From CAYVFC01 sp964450715 (GTDB lineage Bacteria > Myxococcota_A > Polyangia > Polyangiales > JAFGIB01): 64,000 nt of DNA. The notes under the pieces were generated by a model. The model did no database searches. It saw nothing but the letters and a program-made list of their open reading frames with translations, and had not been told where the DNA came from. The stretch spans positions 62,001 to 126,000 of the forward strand of contig CAYVFC010000003.1 of NCBI GenBank assembly GCA_964450715.1. The letters are read 5' to 3'. The position numbers and the translations under genes were made by a program. This document shows positions 1 through 7,236 of the stretch, piece after piece (positions within the stretch are counted from its first letter, which is position 1; each line of letters begins with the position of its first letter).

Positions 1-6
1 TTCCGC

Positions 7-405
7 ATGGAGATCGAGGCCCGGCCCGAGGACGTGGACGAGCAGGGGCACGTATCCAACGTGGTCTATGTGCGCTGGGTACAGGACGTGGCGCGCGCCC
101 ACTCGGATGCCATCGGCTACGACCTGGACGCCTACCTGCGTATCGGTTCGACCTTCGTGGTTCGCAAGCACGAGATCAGTTACTTCCTGCCGGCCTTTGC
201 CGGCGACCGAATCGTGCTGCTGACCCACGTGGCCTGGTGGCGCAGCGCTATCAGCGAGAGGCGCACCCGTATCGTGCGCCTGGCGGACGACAAGGAGATC
301 GGAAGGGCGGCCACCGTCTGGGCCTTTGTCTCGGTGAGCAACGGCCGTCTGCGTCGCATTCCTGCCGAGATCCAGGAGGCGTTTAAAAAACCGCCGCACG
401 GCTGA
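7..405 (+). CDS. Acyl-CoA thioesterase, hotdog fold (4HBT/YbgC-like), possibly 5'-truncated
   Basis: The 132-residue product has the hotdog thioesterase signature near its N-terminus: an Asp-x-Asp-like stretch, then EQGHVSNVVYVRW, where the GHV-x-N core precedes the long central helix. Enzymes of this family hydrolyse acyl-CoA or acyl-ACP thioesters in the cytoplasm. The frame is open to the left edge (Phe-Arg before the Met), no ribosome binding site is visible, and the conserved part begins almost at once, so the true start may lie outside the window. The substrate cannot be told from sequence. Confidence 0.8.
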   Translation: MEIEARPEDVDEQGHVSNVVYVRWVQDVARAHSDAIGYDLDAYLRIGSTFVVRKHEISYFLPAFAGDRIVLLTHVAWWRSAISERRTRIVRLADDKEIGRAATVWAFVSVSNGRLRRIPAEIQEAFKKPPHG

Positions 406-450
406 GGGATAGAGGCCCTGGGTGAGGGTCCGAGGATCGGGAGGGTATTC

Positions 451-1554
451 ATGCGAGCCAGCGCGCAGTTCGATCGAGGCGAAGCGCGGCGGCCCGGAGC
501 CGTTCATCCGGGTGGTGCGGAGGTGACCGCGTGCTTGCTCTTGGGCCTCTGCTCGCTCTGGGTCGCCTGCGCGGCGCAAGAGACCGGCATCGACGACGCC
601 GGTGCGAGCGGCGAGGGGGGCGGCGCGGCCGCGACCGGCACGGCTGACGGCGGCGCTGGCGCAGGCGGGACGGACGCTGCGGCCGGCAGCGGCGCGCCTC
701 CGGAGGACGACCCCACGGTCGAGTCCCTGTCCGGCAACGGACCCTACGGGTACGAATCGCTTCTCGGGCAGGACCGGTTCAACCCCGAGGGATTTCCCAT
801 CGCCGACAGCGCCTTTCTTTCGGCTACCCTCTACTATCCGATCGACGCCCCGACTCCTTTCGGGGCCGTGACCGTCTGTCCCGGTTTCACCGAATCGCAG
901 GCCGACATCGGCTGGTTCGGGCCTCTGCTGGCCTCCTGGGGATACGCGGTGCTGACCATGGACACGGCCAGCAGCACCGATTCCCCTCCGCAGCGCGCGC
1001 TGCAGCTGATGGCGGCGATCGAGACGCTGAAGGCCGAGAACGACCGGAGCCAGAGCCCCCTGTACGGAGCCATTGACGCATCGAAGCTCGCGCTCATGGG
1101 CCACTCCATGGGCGGCGGCGGAACGCTGATCGCGGCCGATGCGAACAGCTCGCAATTGAAAGCTGCTATTCCAATAACTCCCTATTCCGGCGCGGTCGGG
1201 GGCGGCGCCGGCACCTTCCCCAACATTACCGTCCCCACCTTGATTCTCGCCGGCCAGCTGGACGGGATCGCGCCGCCCGCCCTGAACGCCTTACCTTTCT
1301 ACCAGAGCATTCCGAGCACGACCCCCAAGGCCTATGTCGAGCTGGCCGGCGAGCCGCACGGCTTGGCCAACGGATCGGCGGACGGCAGCTGCCCGTCGAG
1401 CAGCTCCTTCTCCGGAGGTTGCGGCGCGCACCACGATATCGTCGGCCGTCTCGTCGTCAGTTGGCTGAAGCTGTTCCTGGACGGCGACCAGCGCTACCGG
1501 CAGTTCATCGCCGATGAACCGGCCTTTTCCAGTTTCGACACCACGTTAGATTGA
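451..1554 (+). CDS. Exported alpha/beta hydrolase of the cutinase / PET-hydrolase (polyesterase) family
   Basis: The 367-residue product starts after a GGGAGGG ribosome binding site. A hydrophobic segment around residues 26-40 ends at a Cys (WVACAAQ), consistent with a somewhat atypical lipoprotein signal, and is followed by a Gly/Ala-rich tether to about residue 90. The rest matches bacterial cutinases: nucleophile elbow GHSMGGGGTL with Ser219, oxyanion-loop CPGFTES (Phe146), Asp271 in AGQLDGIAPP and His303 in GEPHG. AIPITPY places Tyr245 where actinobacterial cutinases and PETase carry Trp. A short insertion after the His has Cys314 and Cys324, which could form a disulfide. The C-terminal SWLKLFLDGDQRYRQF helix is typical of the family. 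Expected role is ester or polyester hydrolysis at the cell surface. Family assignment is strong; activity on PET is inference. Confidence 0.87.
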   Translation: MRASAQFDRGEARRPGAVHPGGAEVTACLLLGLCSLWVACAAQETGIDDAGASGEGGGAAATGTADGGAGAGGTDAAAGSGAPPEDDPTVESLSGNGPYGYESLLGQDRFNPEGFPIADSAFLSATLYYPIDAPTPFGAVTVCPGFTESQADIGWFGPLLASWGYAVLTMDTASSTDSPPQRALQLMAAIETLKAENDRSQSPLYGAIDASKLALMGHSMGGGGTLIAADANSSQLKAAIPITPYSGAVGGGAGTFPNITVPTLILAGQLDGIAPPALNALPFYQSIPSTTPKAYVELAGEPHGLANGSADGSCPSSSSFSGGCGAHHDIVGRLVVSWLKLFLDGDQRYRQFIADEPAFSSFDTTLD

Positions 1555-1561
1555 ACAGGGT

Positions 1562-3529
1562 TCAGGGTTCGACGGCGCCGGCGGTACAGCCCTGGGCGGG
1601 GCGCGGCTGGCCGCGCTGGTCGGTGGCCGGGCAATCGCTGCCGGCCCCCAGCGCCGGGCTCGTGCCTTCGGGCATCAGGGTGGCGGTGGGACCGCCGTTG
1701 TCCGCGAGCGCGCCCAGAAGCGCGTTCTGCCAGGTGATGCCGGCGGTGCAGGGGTTGTCGTCCTGGTCGTTGCCGCCGACCCTCTTGGCGGGCCACTGTA
1801 GGTTGCCGGAGCCGGGCATGGTGGCAGGAGCGCCGGGGTTGTCGATGGAGCAGGTCATCGGCGTCCACTCGTGGTTGTCGGTGTTGTCGAGGAAGATGGA
1901 GTTGAAGACGGAGAGCGTGCGCCGGCTGCCGTGATTCAGGATAGCTGCTGCAAAGAAACCCTCGCCGCCGCGCGCCTCGTTGCTGGCGAAGGTGACATTG
2001 CGAACCACTCCCTCCCCGCACGGCGGGGTCGGGGTCCAGTCGCCGCAGCTGTAGACCAGCGCCCCTCCCAGGCCGCCGTCCGTGTAGTTCCCGTAGAAGG
2101 TGCTGTTCTCGATCAGCATTTCGCTACCGTGCGCGCCCTGCTCCACCCGCACCGCTCCTCCCAGACCGTCGCTATGATTGCCGGAAAAAGTGCAGGACTG
2201 GATCTCGAGATCCACGTCCTGCACGTACATGGCGCCGCCGCCCGAACCGGCGTAGTTATCGATGAAGGCGCAGCGGTCGAAGCTGAGCCGGCTGCGCGCG
2301 CTGTTGGGCGTGCGGAAGACCGTACCCAGCTCGTTACCCTGGTTGCCCCGGAAGATGCAGCCGCAGAAGCTGTTGTGGTCGTCGGCGCCCCCGTCGATGG
2401 CGATGACCGTTCCGTTGCCGCCGGCTCCTCCCTGGTTGGCGTGTCCGACCCCCGGACAGCCGTCGGCGTCTCCGCCGGCATAGTTGGCGCCCGTACCGGT
2501 CGCCTGGTTGTTCTCGAAAAGGCAGTTCACGAAGCTCCCTTCCGCGTGTAGCAGACCCACTGCTCCCGAGTTCGATCCCTGGTTGTCCAGGAAGCGGCTG
2601 CCGACCACGGTCACCTCGTTCGCTCCCAGGGCATAGATGGCGCCCCCGCCCACGTCGGGACCCGGCGTGGCCGCGCGGTTGCCGGAGAAGGTGCAATCCA
2701 AGACGCGCAGCCGCCCGTCGCGCACGTACACCGCGCCCCCCGCTCCGTCCGCGTACCCGTAGGCACAGGCCGGGTTGCCCGCGTCTTCGGGCGTGTAATC
2801 GACCGCCGGCGCTTCGGCGTTCTGAAGCGTCAGGCCTTGCAGCACCACCACCGTGTCGGTGGCGCGGAAGTCCGGGCTGTCGAACTCGAAGATACGGTTC
2901 GTACGCCCATCGAGCCGGCCGCCGTCCAGGGTGATGAGCCCGCCGCCGTCCACCGTGGTGTCTCTATCCAACGGAAGCTGTAGCGCTGCGGTGACGTCTA
3001 TGGTCACCGGATCGGGCCCGCAGTTAAAGGCGATGGCACCGCCCTGGACCACGGCCGCCTCGAGCGCGGTAAAGGTACAGCTCGCCGAGCTACCGTCGCC
3101 GACCACGTGGTCGGGTGACGAGGTGTCGACCTGGTCGATCAGCCGCGCGCAGATCTCGTCCGGGACGCTGCCCGTGGAGCCGCCCGATCCGCCTGCGCCG
3201 CCCGTACCGCTGCTTCCCCCCTCTCCGCTCGCGCCGCCCTCTCCCGCGCCACCGGTCCCGGACCCCGCGCTGCCCGAGGCGCCGGCTTCACCGCCCGCGC
3301 CCCCGGTTCCGCCTCCGCCGCTGCCCGCGCCTGGCTCGGCGCCGCCCGCGGTGCCGCTCGATCCCGCGTTCGTGCCAGCGCTACCCGCGCTGCCGCCGTC
3401 GCCTGCGCTCGTACCGCCAGCTCCCCCGTCGGAATCGTCATCGCCGCAAGCGGTGGCGAGGGTGAGTATCGCCGTGAGTGATGCTACGACGATCCCTTCA
3501 CGTGCAATAAACCGGTTTCTGTCTCTCAT
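1562..3529 (-). CDS. Lipoprotein with Gly/Ser-rich tether and parallel beta-helix, choice-of-anchor Q C-terminus
   Basis: The start is placed at the ATG at 3529 because GGAGG lies about 7 bases upstream; an in-frame Met 11 codons earlier lacks one. The 655-residue product has a signal peptide ending LATAC (lipobox), then about 100 residues almost entirely Gly, Ser, Ala and Glu, then a large domain of repeated strand-turn units such as DCTFSGN, GSRFLDNQG, NCLFENNQ and NSTFYGNY, the pattern of right-handed beta-helices. The C-terminus DNGGPTATLMPEGTSPALG through DQRGQPRP is the choice-of-anchor Q signature. Probably a surface protein; ligand unknown. It converges with the polyesterase gene, 8 bases apart. 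Confidence 0.85.
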   Translation of the reverse strand: MRDRNRFIAREGIVVASLTAILTLATACGDDDSDGGAGGTSAGDGGSAGSAGTNAGSSGTAGGAEPGAGSGGGGTGGAGGEAGASGSAGSGTGGAGEGGASGEGGSSGTGGAGGSGGSTGSVPDEICARLIDQVDTSSPDHVVGDGSSASCTFTALEAAVVQGGAIAFNCGPDPVTIDVTAALQLPLDRDTTVDGGGLITLDGGRLDGRTNRIFEFDSPDFRATDTVVVLQGLTLQNAEAPAVDYTPEDAGNPACAYGYADGAGGAVYVRDGRLRVLDCTFSGNRAATPGPDVGGGAIYALGANEVTVVGSRFLDNQGSNSGAVGLLHAEGSFVNCLFENNQATGTGANYAGGDADGCPGVGHANQGGAGGNGTVIAIDGGADDHNSFCGCIFRGNQGNELGTVFRTPNSARSRLSFDRCAFIDNYAGSGGGAMYVQDVDLEIQSCTFSGNHSDGLGGAVRVEQGAHGSEMLIENSTFYGNYTDGGLGGALVYSCGDWTPTPPCGEGVVRNVTFASNEARGGEGFFAAAILNHGSRRTLSVFNSIFLDNTDNHEWTPMTCSIDNPGAPATMPGSGNLQWPAKRVGGNDQDDNPCTAGITWQNALLGALADNGGPTATLMPEGTSPALGAGSDCPATDQRGQPRPAQGCTAGAVEP

Positions 3530-4049
3530 GGCTCTCCTCCCTGGATGCACCGGGTCGAGCACCTCTTGGAGCTAAGTGCAGAAGCCAGCCGCGGATGGCT
3601 CAAGATTGATGGCGTCTCGTCCGGTTTTCGCGGGGATCATCCATCCCCGTAGGGGGCGGGCCTTGCGCCCGCGCGCCGCCCGATTCCAGGGGGGCAAGCC
3701 CCTCCGCTCGTTTACCAGAATGGTCGTACGCGGGGTCACGGGAAGCGCGCGGCAGGAGCGTTACGGTAGCCCGTTCAGCGTGAAACCCGGTGAGAAGGCT
3801 CGATCGCGCGCTTCTCGTGACCCGGAGGGGGGGCGGGGGGGGTCGAGCGCGGGTTGCGTCCGGCAGAGCGAGAGTTTCCGAAGCCGGACAATGCGACTCT
3901 CGCGTCCACCGAGAGTTCTGTACACGTCCCCGCCGGCAGTAGACCAGCGCCGTAAGGGGGTCGAACTCGATAAGTCGATGATTGCCGCGTGAAGACGGCG
4001 GCAAGACGTACGATGACTGACAGCTCTCTCGACTTCTCGAGTCCGACCC
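3530..4049. other. Intergenic stretch with palindromic repeats, no convincing gene
   Basis: About 520 bases between two leftward genes. Two GC-rich palindromes of the repeat family described separately sit at 3645-3707. The open frames crossing this stretch on both strands have no recognisable domain, no ribosome binding site, and translations dominated by the palindromes. Nothing further was recognised apart from a short TTACGGTAGCCCGTTCAGCG stretch that resembles the sequence at about 25384-25402. Confidence 0.5.
3645..3707. repeat. REP-like GC-rich palindromes (two units)
   Basis: CCCCGTAGGGGGCGGGCC then TTGCGCCCGC (3645-3672) and AGGGGGGCAAGCCCCTCC (about 3689-3706) are hairpin-forming units of the family GTAGGGGNGGGSCTTGCSCCC. 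Related copies are at 11182-11210, 21211-21239 and 48104-48134, always between genes. The family looks like a dispersed extragenic palindrome. Confidence 0.6.
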
Positions 4050-4697
4050 CTAGGAAGCACGGGGGGTGGAGAGGAATGACCGAACGAGCTGCCCGATGGT
4101 GATGGTCGGCCCGCCATGCCCACAGCAGTCGTCGTCGTCCAGGTCGATGAGCCGGCTGTCGTCCTTGAACGGCTCGATGGCGGCAAAGGCCTCCGGGGTG
4201 GCCAGCGATATAAGCGCTTCCACCGCCGCCCCGGCTATAGCCGCGCTTTCGTAGCCCAGAAAGGGCTTGATGAGCTGCTCGGCGTCGGGCTCGCCTATCT
4301 CGGCGATGATCCAGGGAAGCTGCTCCAGCGCGGGCGAGGCCTGCTTGCGCTTGAGCGCCCGCTTGACCGCGGCCGAGAACGGACGAGGTCGGTCGCAGCC
4401 CACGTCGACCAGCGCCTCGCAGGCCTGGATGCGCACCGATGGGTCGTCGTGATCGAGCAAGCGCATCAGCGCATCCAAGGTCTCCGAGCCCGGCGCTTGC
4501 GCGCACAGGTCGGCCAGCCGCTCCAGTTGCATGCAGGCCTGCGAAGCATCGGAGAGCTTCTCGGCTTCGGCGACCGCACGAGCCAGAAGCGTGCGCAGCT
4601 CCTTGCTATTGCTCTTCAACAGGCCGGACTCGGCCTTGCGTAGCGCCTGGTCGGCGTCGAATACGGCTTTTAACTGTGCGCGCAGTGTCTTTGCCAT
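4050..4697 (-). CDS. HEAT-repeat protein with Cys-Cys-Gly-His motif near the C-terminus
   Basis: The start is the ATG at 4697 (MAKTLRAQLKAVFDADQAL), 215 residues; the longer open frame upstream runs through the neighbouring terminator and another gene and is not credible. The body is alpha-helical with HEAT-like units, for example LMRLLDHDDPSVRIQACEALVDVG and AVEALISLATPEAFAAIEPF. Near the C-terminus an acidic run is followed by CCGHGG, which may bind metal. HEAT repeats usually serve as protein-binding scaffolds; the partner is unknown. A terminator lies between it and the MaoC gene upstream, so it may be transcribed separately. Confidence 0.7.
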   Translation of the reverse strand: MAKTLRAQLKAVFDADQALRKAESGLLKSNSKELRTLLARAVAEAEKLSDASQACMQLERLADLCAQAPGSETLDALMRLLDHDDPSVRIQACEALVDVGCDRPRPFSAAVKRALKRKQASPALEQLPWIIAEIGEPDAEQLIKPFLGYESAAIAGAAVEALISLATPEAFAAIEPFKDDSRLIDLDDDDCCGHGGPTITIGQLVRSFLSTPRAS

Positions 4698-4717
4698 CTT
4701 GATCCCTGAACCCAAAA

Positions 4718-4741
4718 CCCCGGAAGCAGACGCTTCCGGGG
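4718..4741 (-). terminator. Rho-independent terminator downstream of the MaoC gene
   Basis: A perfect 10-bp inverted repeat (CCCCGGAAGC / GCTTCCGGGG) encloses a 4-base loop. Read on the minus strand it is followed by TTTT. It lies 43 bases past the stop codon of the MaoC gene and just before the HEAT-repeat gene. Confidence 0.75.
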
Positions 4742-4783
4742 TCGGAAAGAGGTTGACGCTCGAACAGAGGTGAGGTGCGGCGG

Positions 4784-5641
4784 TTACTCCTCCACCACGC
4801 ACCAGGCATCGCGAAGAAGGTCCTTGCCCTCCTCGTTCTTGGCGATCAGTCCGTACTTGGTCCCGCCCTCCTCGGCCGGGCCGATCTTGAAGCCCTGGAA
4901 GGTCAGCGTCTGGCCGGGGATGACCGGACGGGCGAACTGCACCCGGTAGCGCTTGAGCTTCATCGGGTCCTTTTCCGGGCCGCAGACGTTGTCCACGAAG
5001 ACCTTGTGGCCGAAGGCCATGGTGCATAGCCCCTGCAGGATGATGCCGGGCAGCCCCACGTCGGTGGCGAACTTGTTGTCGATGTGGATGGGGTTGTGGT
5101 CACCGGAGGGCTCGGCGTAGATCCAGGTCTGGCCGTTACGCACTTTCATCTGCTGGGTGAAGAGGATCTCGGTCGGCTCGGCCGAGGTGCGCTTGATCTC
5201 GTCCACGTTCTCGTCGCCGGCGCTGCGGTCGAAGAACTCCCACTTGGAGAGCACCACTTCCTCGCCGTCCTGGTTCTTGGTGACCGTGTCCCAGCCGACC
5301 ACGCCGCCCTTCTTGCGGGTCTCGATGTGGGTGATGGTTCCCTCGGTGGTCAACACGTCGCCCGGCTTGATGGCCTTGAGCCATTTGAACTCCTGGGAGT
5401 AGTGAACCACCATCATGAAGTTCATACCGATCTCCGGGTCCAGGATGACGTGGGCCGTGGGGCCGGCCGTATACCTGACTGCGTACATCGGAGGCGCGAT
5501 GATCCCGCCCTCCCTTCGGTTGTCGAAGTAGGCGTCGTTGTCGTCGTTGGTTCCCAGCGCGTAGTAGATCGTCTCGTGCTGCTCGATCTGCATCGGCTCG
5601 GACGGGTATTTCTTGCCAACCACCTTGTCGTTCAATGGCAT
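4784..5641 (-). CDS. MaoC-like acyl-CoA hydratase/dehydratase with double hotdog
   Basis: The 285-residue product starts after AGGAGG. Its N-terminal half resembles the FAS1-like dehydratase hotdog (GGIIAPPMYAVRY, then HYSQEFKWLKAIKPGD). The C-terminal half has the MaoC signature YAEPSGDHNPIHID, with the catalytic Asp and His, followed by GIILQGLCTMAF. Such enzymes hydrate or dehydrate 2-enoyl/3-hydroxyacyl-CoA thioesters. A TTGACA box and a palindrome (5749-5762) lie upstream, and a terminator follows, so it appears to be its own unit. The chain-length preference cannot be read. Confidence 0.85.
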   Translation of the reverse strand: MPLNDKVVGKKYPSEPMQIEQHETIYYALGTNDDNDAYFDNRREGGIIAPPMYAVRYTAGPTAHVILDPEIGMNFMMVVHYSQEFKWLKAIKPGDVLTTEGTITHIETRKKGGVVGWDTVTKNQDGEEVVLSKWEFFDRSAGDENVDEIKRTSAEPTEILFTQQMKVRNGQTWIYAEPSGDHNPIHIDNKFATDVGLPGIILQGLCTMAFGHKVFVDNVCGPEKDPMKLKRYRVQFARPVIPGQTLTFQGFKIGPAEEGGTKYGLIAKNEEGKDLLRDAWCVVEE

Positions 5642-5748
5642 TACAGACCTCCTGAGGTGTTTTTACGGATGTTTCTCGGGAACGGTTCCCTGAAACGGAT
5701 CGGGGGCATCGCGCCGCACGCGAGGCGGCGAGGATTTTCGAGATCCGT

Positions 5749-5777
5749 ACTTACTCGTAAGTGCCGAAATTTGTCAA
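5749..5777 (-). promoter_or_regulatory. Candidate promoter with 14-bp palindromic operator upstream of the MaoC gene
   Basis: ACTTACTCGTAAGT (5749-5762) is a 6-bp inverted repeat with a 2-base spacer, about 110 bases before the MaoC start. On the minus strand a TTGACA -35-like box (complement of 5772-5777) lies just upstream, placing the palindrome over the spacer and -10 position. The geometry fits a repressor operator, for example of the TetR family; no such regulator is encoded nearby. The -10 match is poor. Confidence 0.4.
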
Positions 5778-5868
5778 CGCGGACGCCCTTTCCCGGTAAT
5801 CGACACACCGGCAAGGGCGGGAGCCCCGGGGCGGGACCGGGCGCGGCGGCCGATTCCGCCTTCTGCCC

Positions 5869-7068
5869 TCAGCGCCGCGCCTTGTTCTTGCGGGGGCGGC
5901 TCTTCTTCAGCAGCATCGAGGCCAGCCGGGCGGCGCGGTCGGTCTTCTCCCAGGTGAAGCTCTTCTCGGTGCGGCCGAAGTGACCGTAGGCGGCCGTGGG
6001 CCGGTAGATGGGCCGGAGCAGATCCAGCTGCTGGATGATGGCCGCGGGCCTGAAATCGAACACGCGTCCGACCGCCCGGGCGATCTTGTCCTCGGACACC
6101 ACGCCGGTGCCATAGGTGGTCACGTGAATGCTGATGGGCTTGGCCACCCCGATGGCATAGGAGACCTGCACCTCGCACCTGCGGGCCAGCCCGGCGGCCA
6201 CGATGTTCTTGGCCACGTAGCGTCCGAAGTAACAGGCGCTGCGGTCGACCTTGGACGGATCCTTGCCGCTGAACGCGCCACCGCCGTGCCGACCCATGCC
6301 GCCGTAGGTGTCGACGATGATCTTGCGGCCCGTAAGCCCCGCGTCCCCGTAGGGGCCGCCGATGACGAAGCGCCCGGTGGGATTGACCCAGAACTTGGTC
6401 TTGCTGTCGATCATCCGGCGCGGCACCACCGGCTTGATGATCTTCTCGATCACGCCCTCGCGGATCTTTTTGTAGCTGACGTCCGGGGAGTGCTGGGTCG
6501 AGACCACCACCGCGTCCACCCGCTTGGGCCGGTGGTCGGCGTCGTACTCGATGGTGACCTGGCCCTTGGCGTCCGGGCGCAGCCAGGGCAGCCGGCCGCT
6601 CTTGAGCAGCTGCGACTGCCGCTTCATCAGCTTGTGGGCCAGCATGATGGGCATGGGCATGAGATCGGGCGTCTCGTCCACCGCAAAGCCGAACATCAGC
6701 CCCTGGTCGCCGGCTCCCTGCTCCTTGAACATCCCCTTGCCCTTGGACACGCCCTGGCTGATATCGGGCGACTGCTGCTCGACCGCGGTGAGCACCGCGC
6801 AGGTAGCCGCGTCGAATCCCATCGAGGAATCCGTGTAGCCGATGTCGGTGACAGTCTGCCGCACCAGCTTGGCGAAATCGATATCAGCCTTGCTGGTGAT
6901 CTCCCCGGCGCAGATTACGTAGCCGGTCTTGACCATGGTTTCGCAAGCCACGCGCGAGCGCTTGTCGGCGGCCAGCGCGGCGTCGAGCACGGCGTCCGAG
7001 ATGGCGTCGCACATCTTGTCCGGGTGCCCCGCGGACACGGATTCGGAAGTGAACAGGTAGCCGGCCAT
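5869..7068 (-). CDS. metK: S-adenosylmethionine synthetase
   Basis: Makes S-adenosylmethionine from ATP and methionine in the cytoplasm. The start is the ATG at 7068 behind AGGAGG, giving MAGYLFTSESVSAGHPDKM and 399 residues, slightly above the usual length because of a basic C-terminal tail (SRPRKNKARR). Diagnostic motifs are GHPDK at residues 14-18, GAGDQGLMFGFA and GGGAFSGKDPSKVDRS. No riboswitch was recognised upstream; instead there is a palindrome in a likely promoter (7102-7122). The supplied methyl donor would serve, among others, the radical SAM enzymes and methyltransferases elsewhere in the window. Confidence 0.96.
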   Translation of the reverse strand: MAGYLFTSESVSAGHPDKMCDAISDAVLDAALAADKRSRVACETMVKTGYVICAGEITSKADIDFAKLVRQTVTDIGYTDSSMGFDAATCAVLTAVEQQSPDISQGVSKGKGMFKEQGAGDQGLMFGFAVDETPDLMPMPIMLAHKLMKRQSQLLKSGRLPWLRPDAKGQVTIEYDADHRPKRVDAVVVSTQHSPDVSYKKIREGVIEKIIKPVVPRRMIDSKTKFWVNPTGRFVIGGPYGDAGLTGRKIIVDTYGGMGRHGGGAFSGKDPSKVDRSACYFGRYVAKNIVAAGLARRCEVQVSYAIGVAKPISIHVTTYGTGVVSEDKIARAVGRVFDFRPAAIIQQLDLLRPIYRPTAAYGHFGRTEKSFTWEKTDRAARLASMLLKKSRPRKNKARR

Positions 7069-7101
7069 AAAAATCCTCCTGGGTCGCAATCGGAATCTTT
7101 C

Positions 7102-7164
7102 ACATACGAGTTCGTATGTCAACTGGTTAACACAGTTTGTAGACGCGCGTCCGTGCAGTGTCAA
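7102..7164 (-). promoter_or_regulatory. Candidate metK promoter(s) with an 18-bp palindromic operator
   Basis: ACATACGAGTTCGTATGT at 7102-7119 is an 8-bp inverted repeat with a 2-base spacer. On the minus strand it overlaps a TTGACA box (complement of 7117-7122) and fills the spacer before a weak AAAGAT-like -10. A second TTGACA (complement of 7159-7164) is followed after 17 bases by TACAAA. The arrangement suggests repression by a dimeric regulator that senses methionine or SAM metabolism; this is inference. Confidence 0.45.
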
Positions 7165-7209
7165 ATAGGCCGTTTTTTTATCGTTTTCGTTCCCGCCGTA
7201 GAATTCCCA

Positions 7210-7236
7210 TGTCATCTCGACCGAAGGGAGAGATCT
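7210..7236. repeat. Dispersed repeat copy (GTCATTTCGACCGNAGGGAGA family) at a gene end
   Basis: TGTCATCTCGACCGAAGGGA through GAGATCT resembles the arms of the inverted repeats at 11968-12046 and 51100-51159. Here a single arm supplies the stop codon and the last codons (DLSLRSR) of the leftward gene ending at 7212. Confidence 0.5.

Noticed and set aside
3576..3992. Open frame between the beta-helix and HEAT genes
   Set aside because: Its translation is largely the REP palindromes (PRRGRALRPRAARFQGG) and it has no start signal.
4698..5027. N-terminal extension of the HEAT-repeat protein
   Set aside because: It reads through the terminator and the MaoC gene in another frame; the ATG at 4697 begins the helical domain.
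7069..7211. SAM riboswitch before metK
   Set aside because: The leader is short and shows a DNA palindrome and promoter boxes rather than a conserved riboswitch core.
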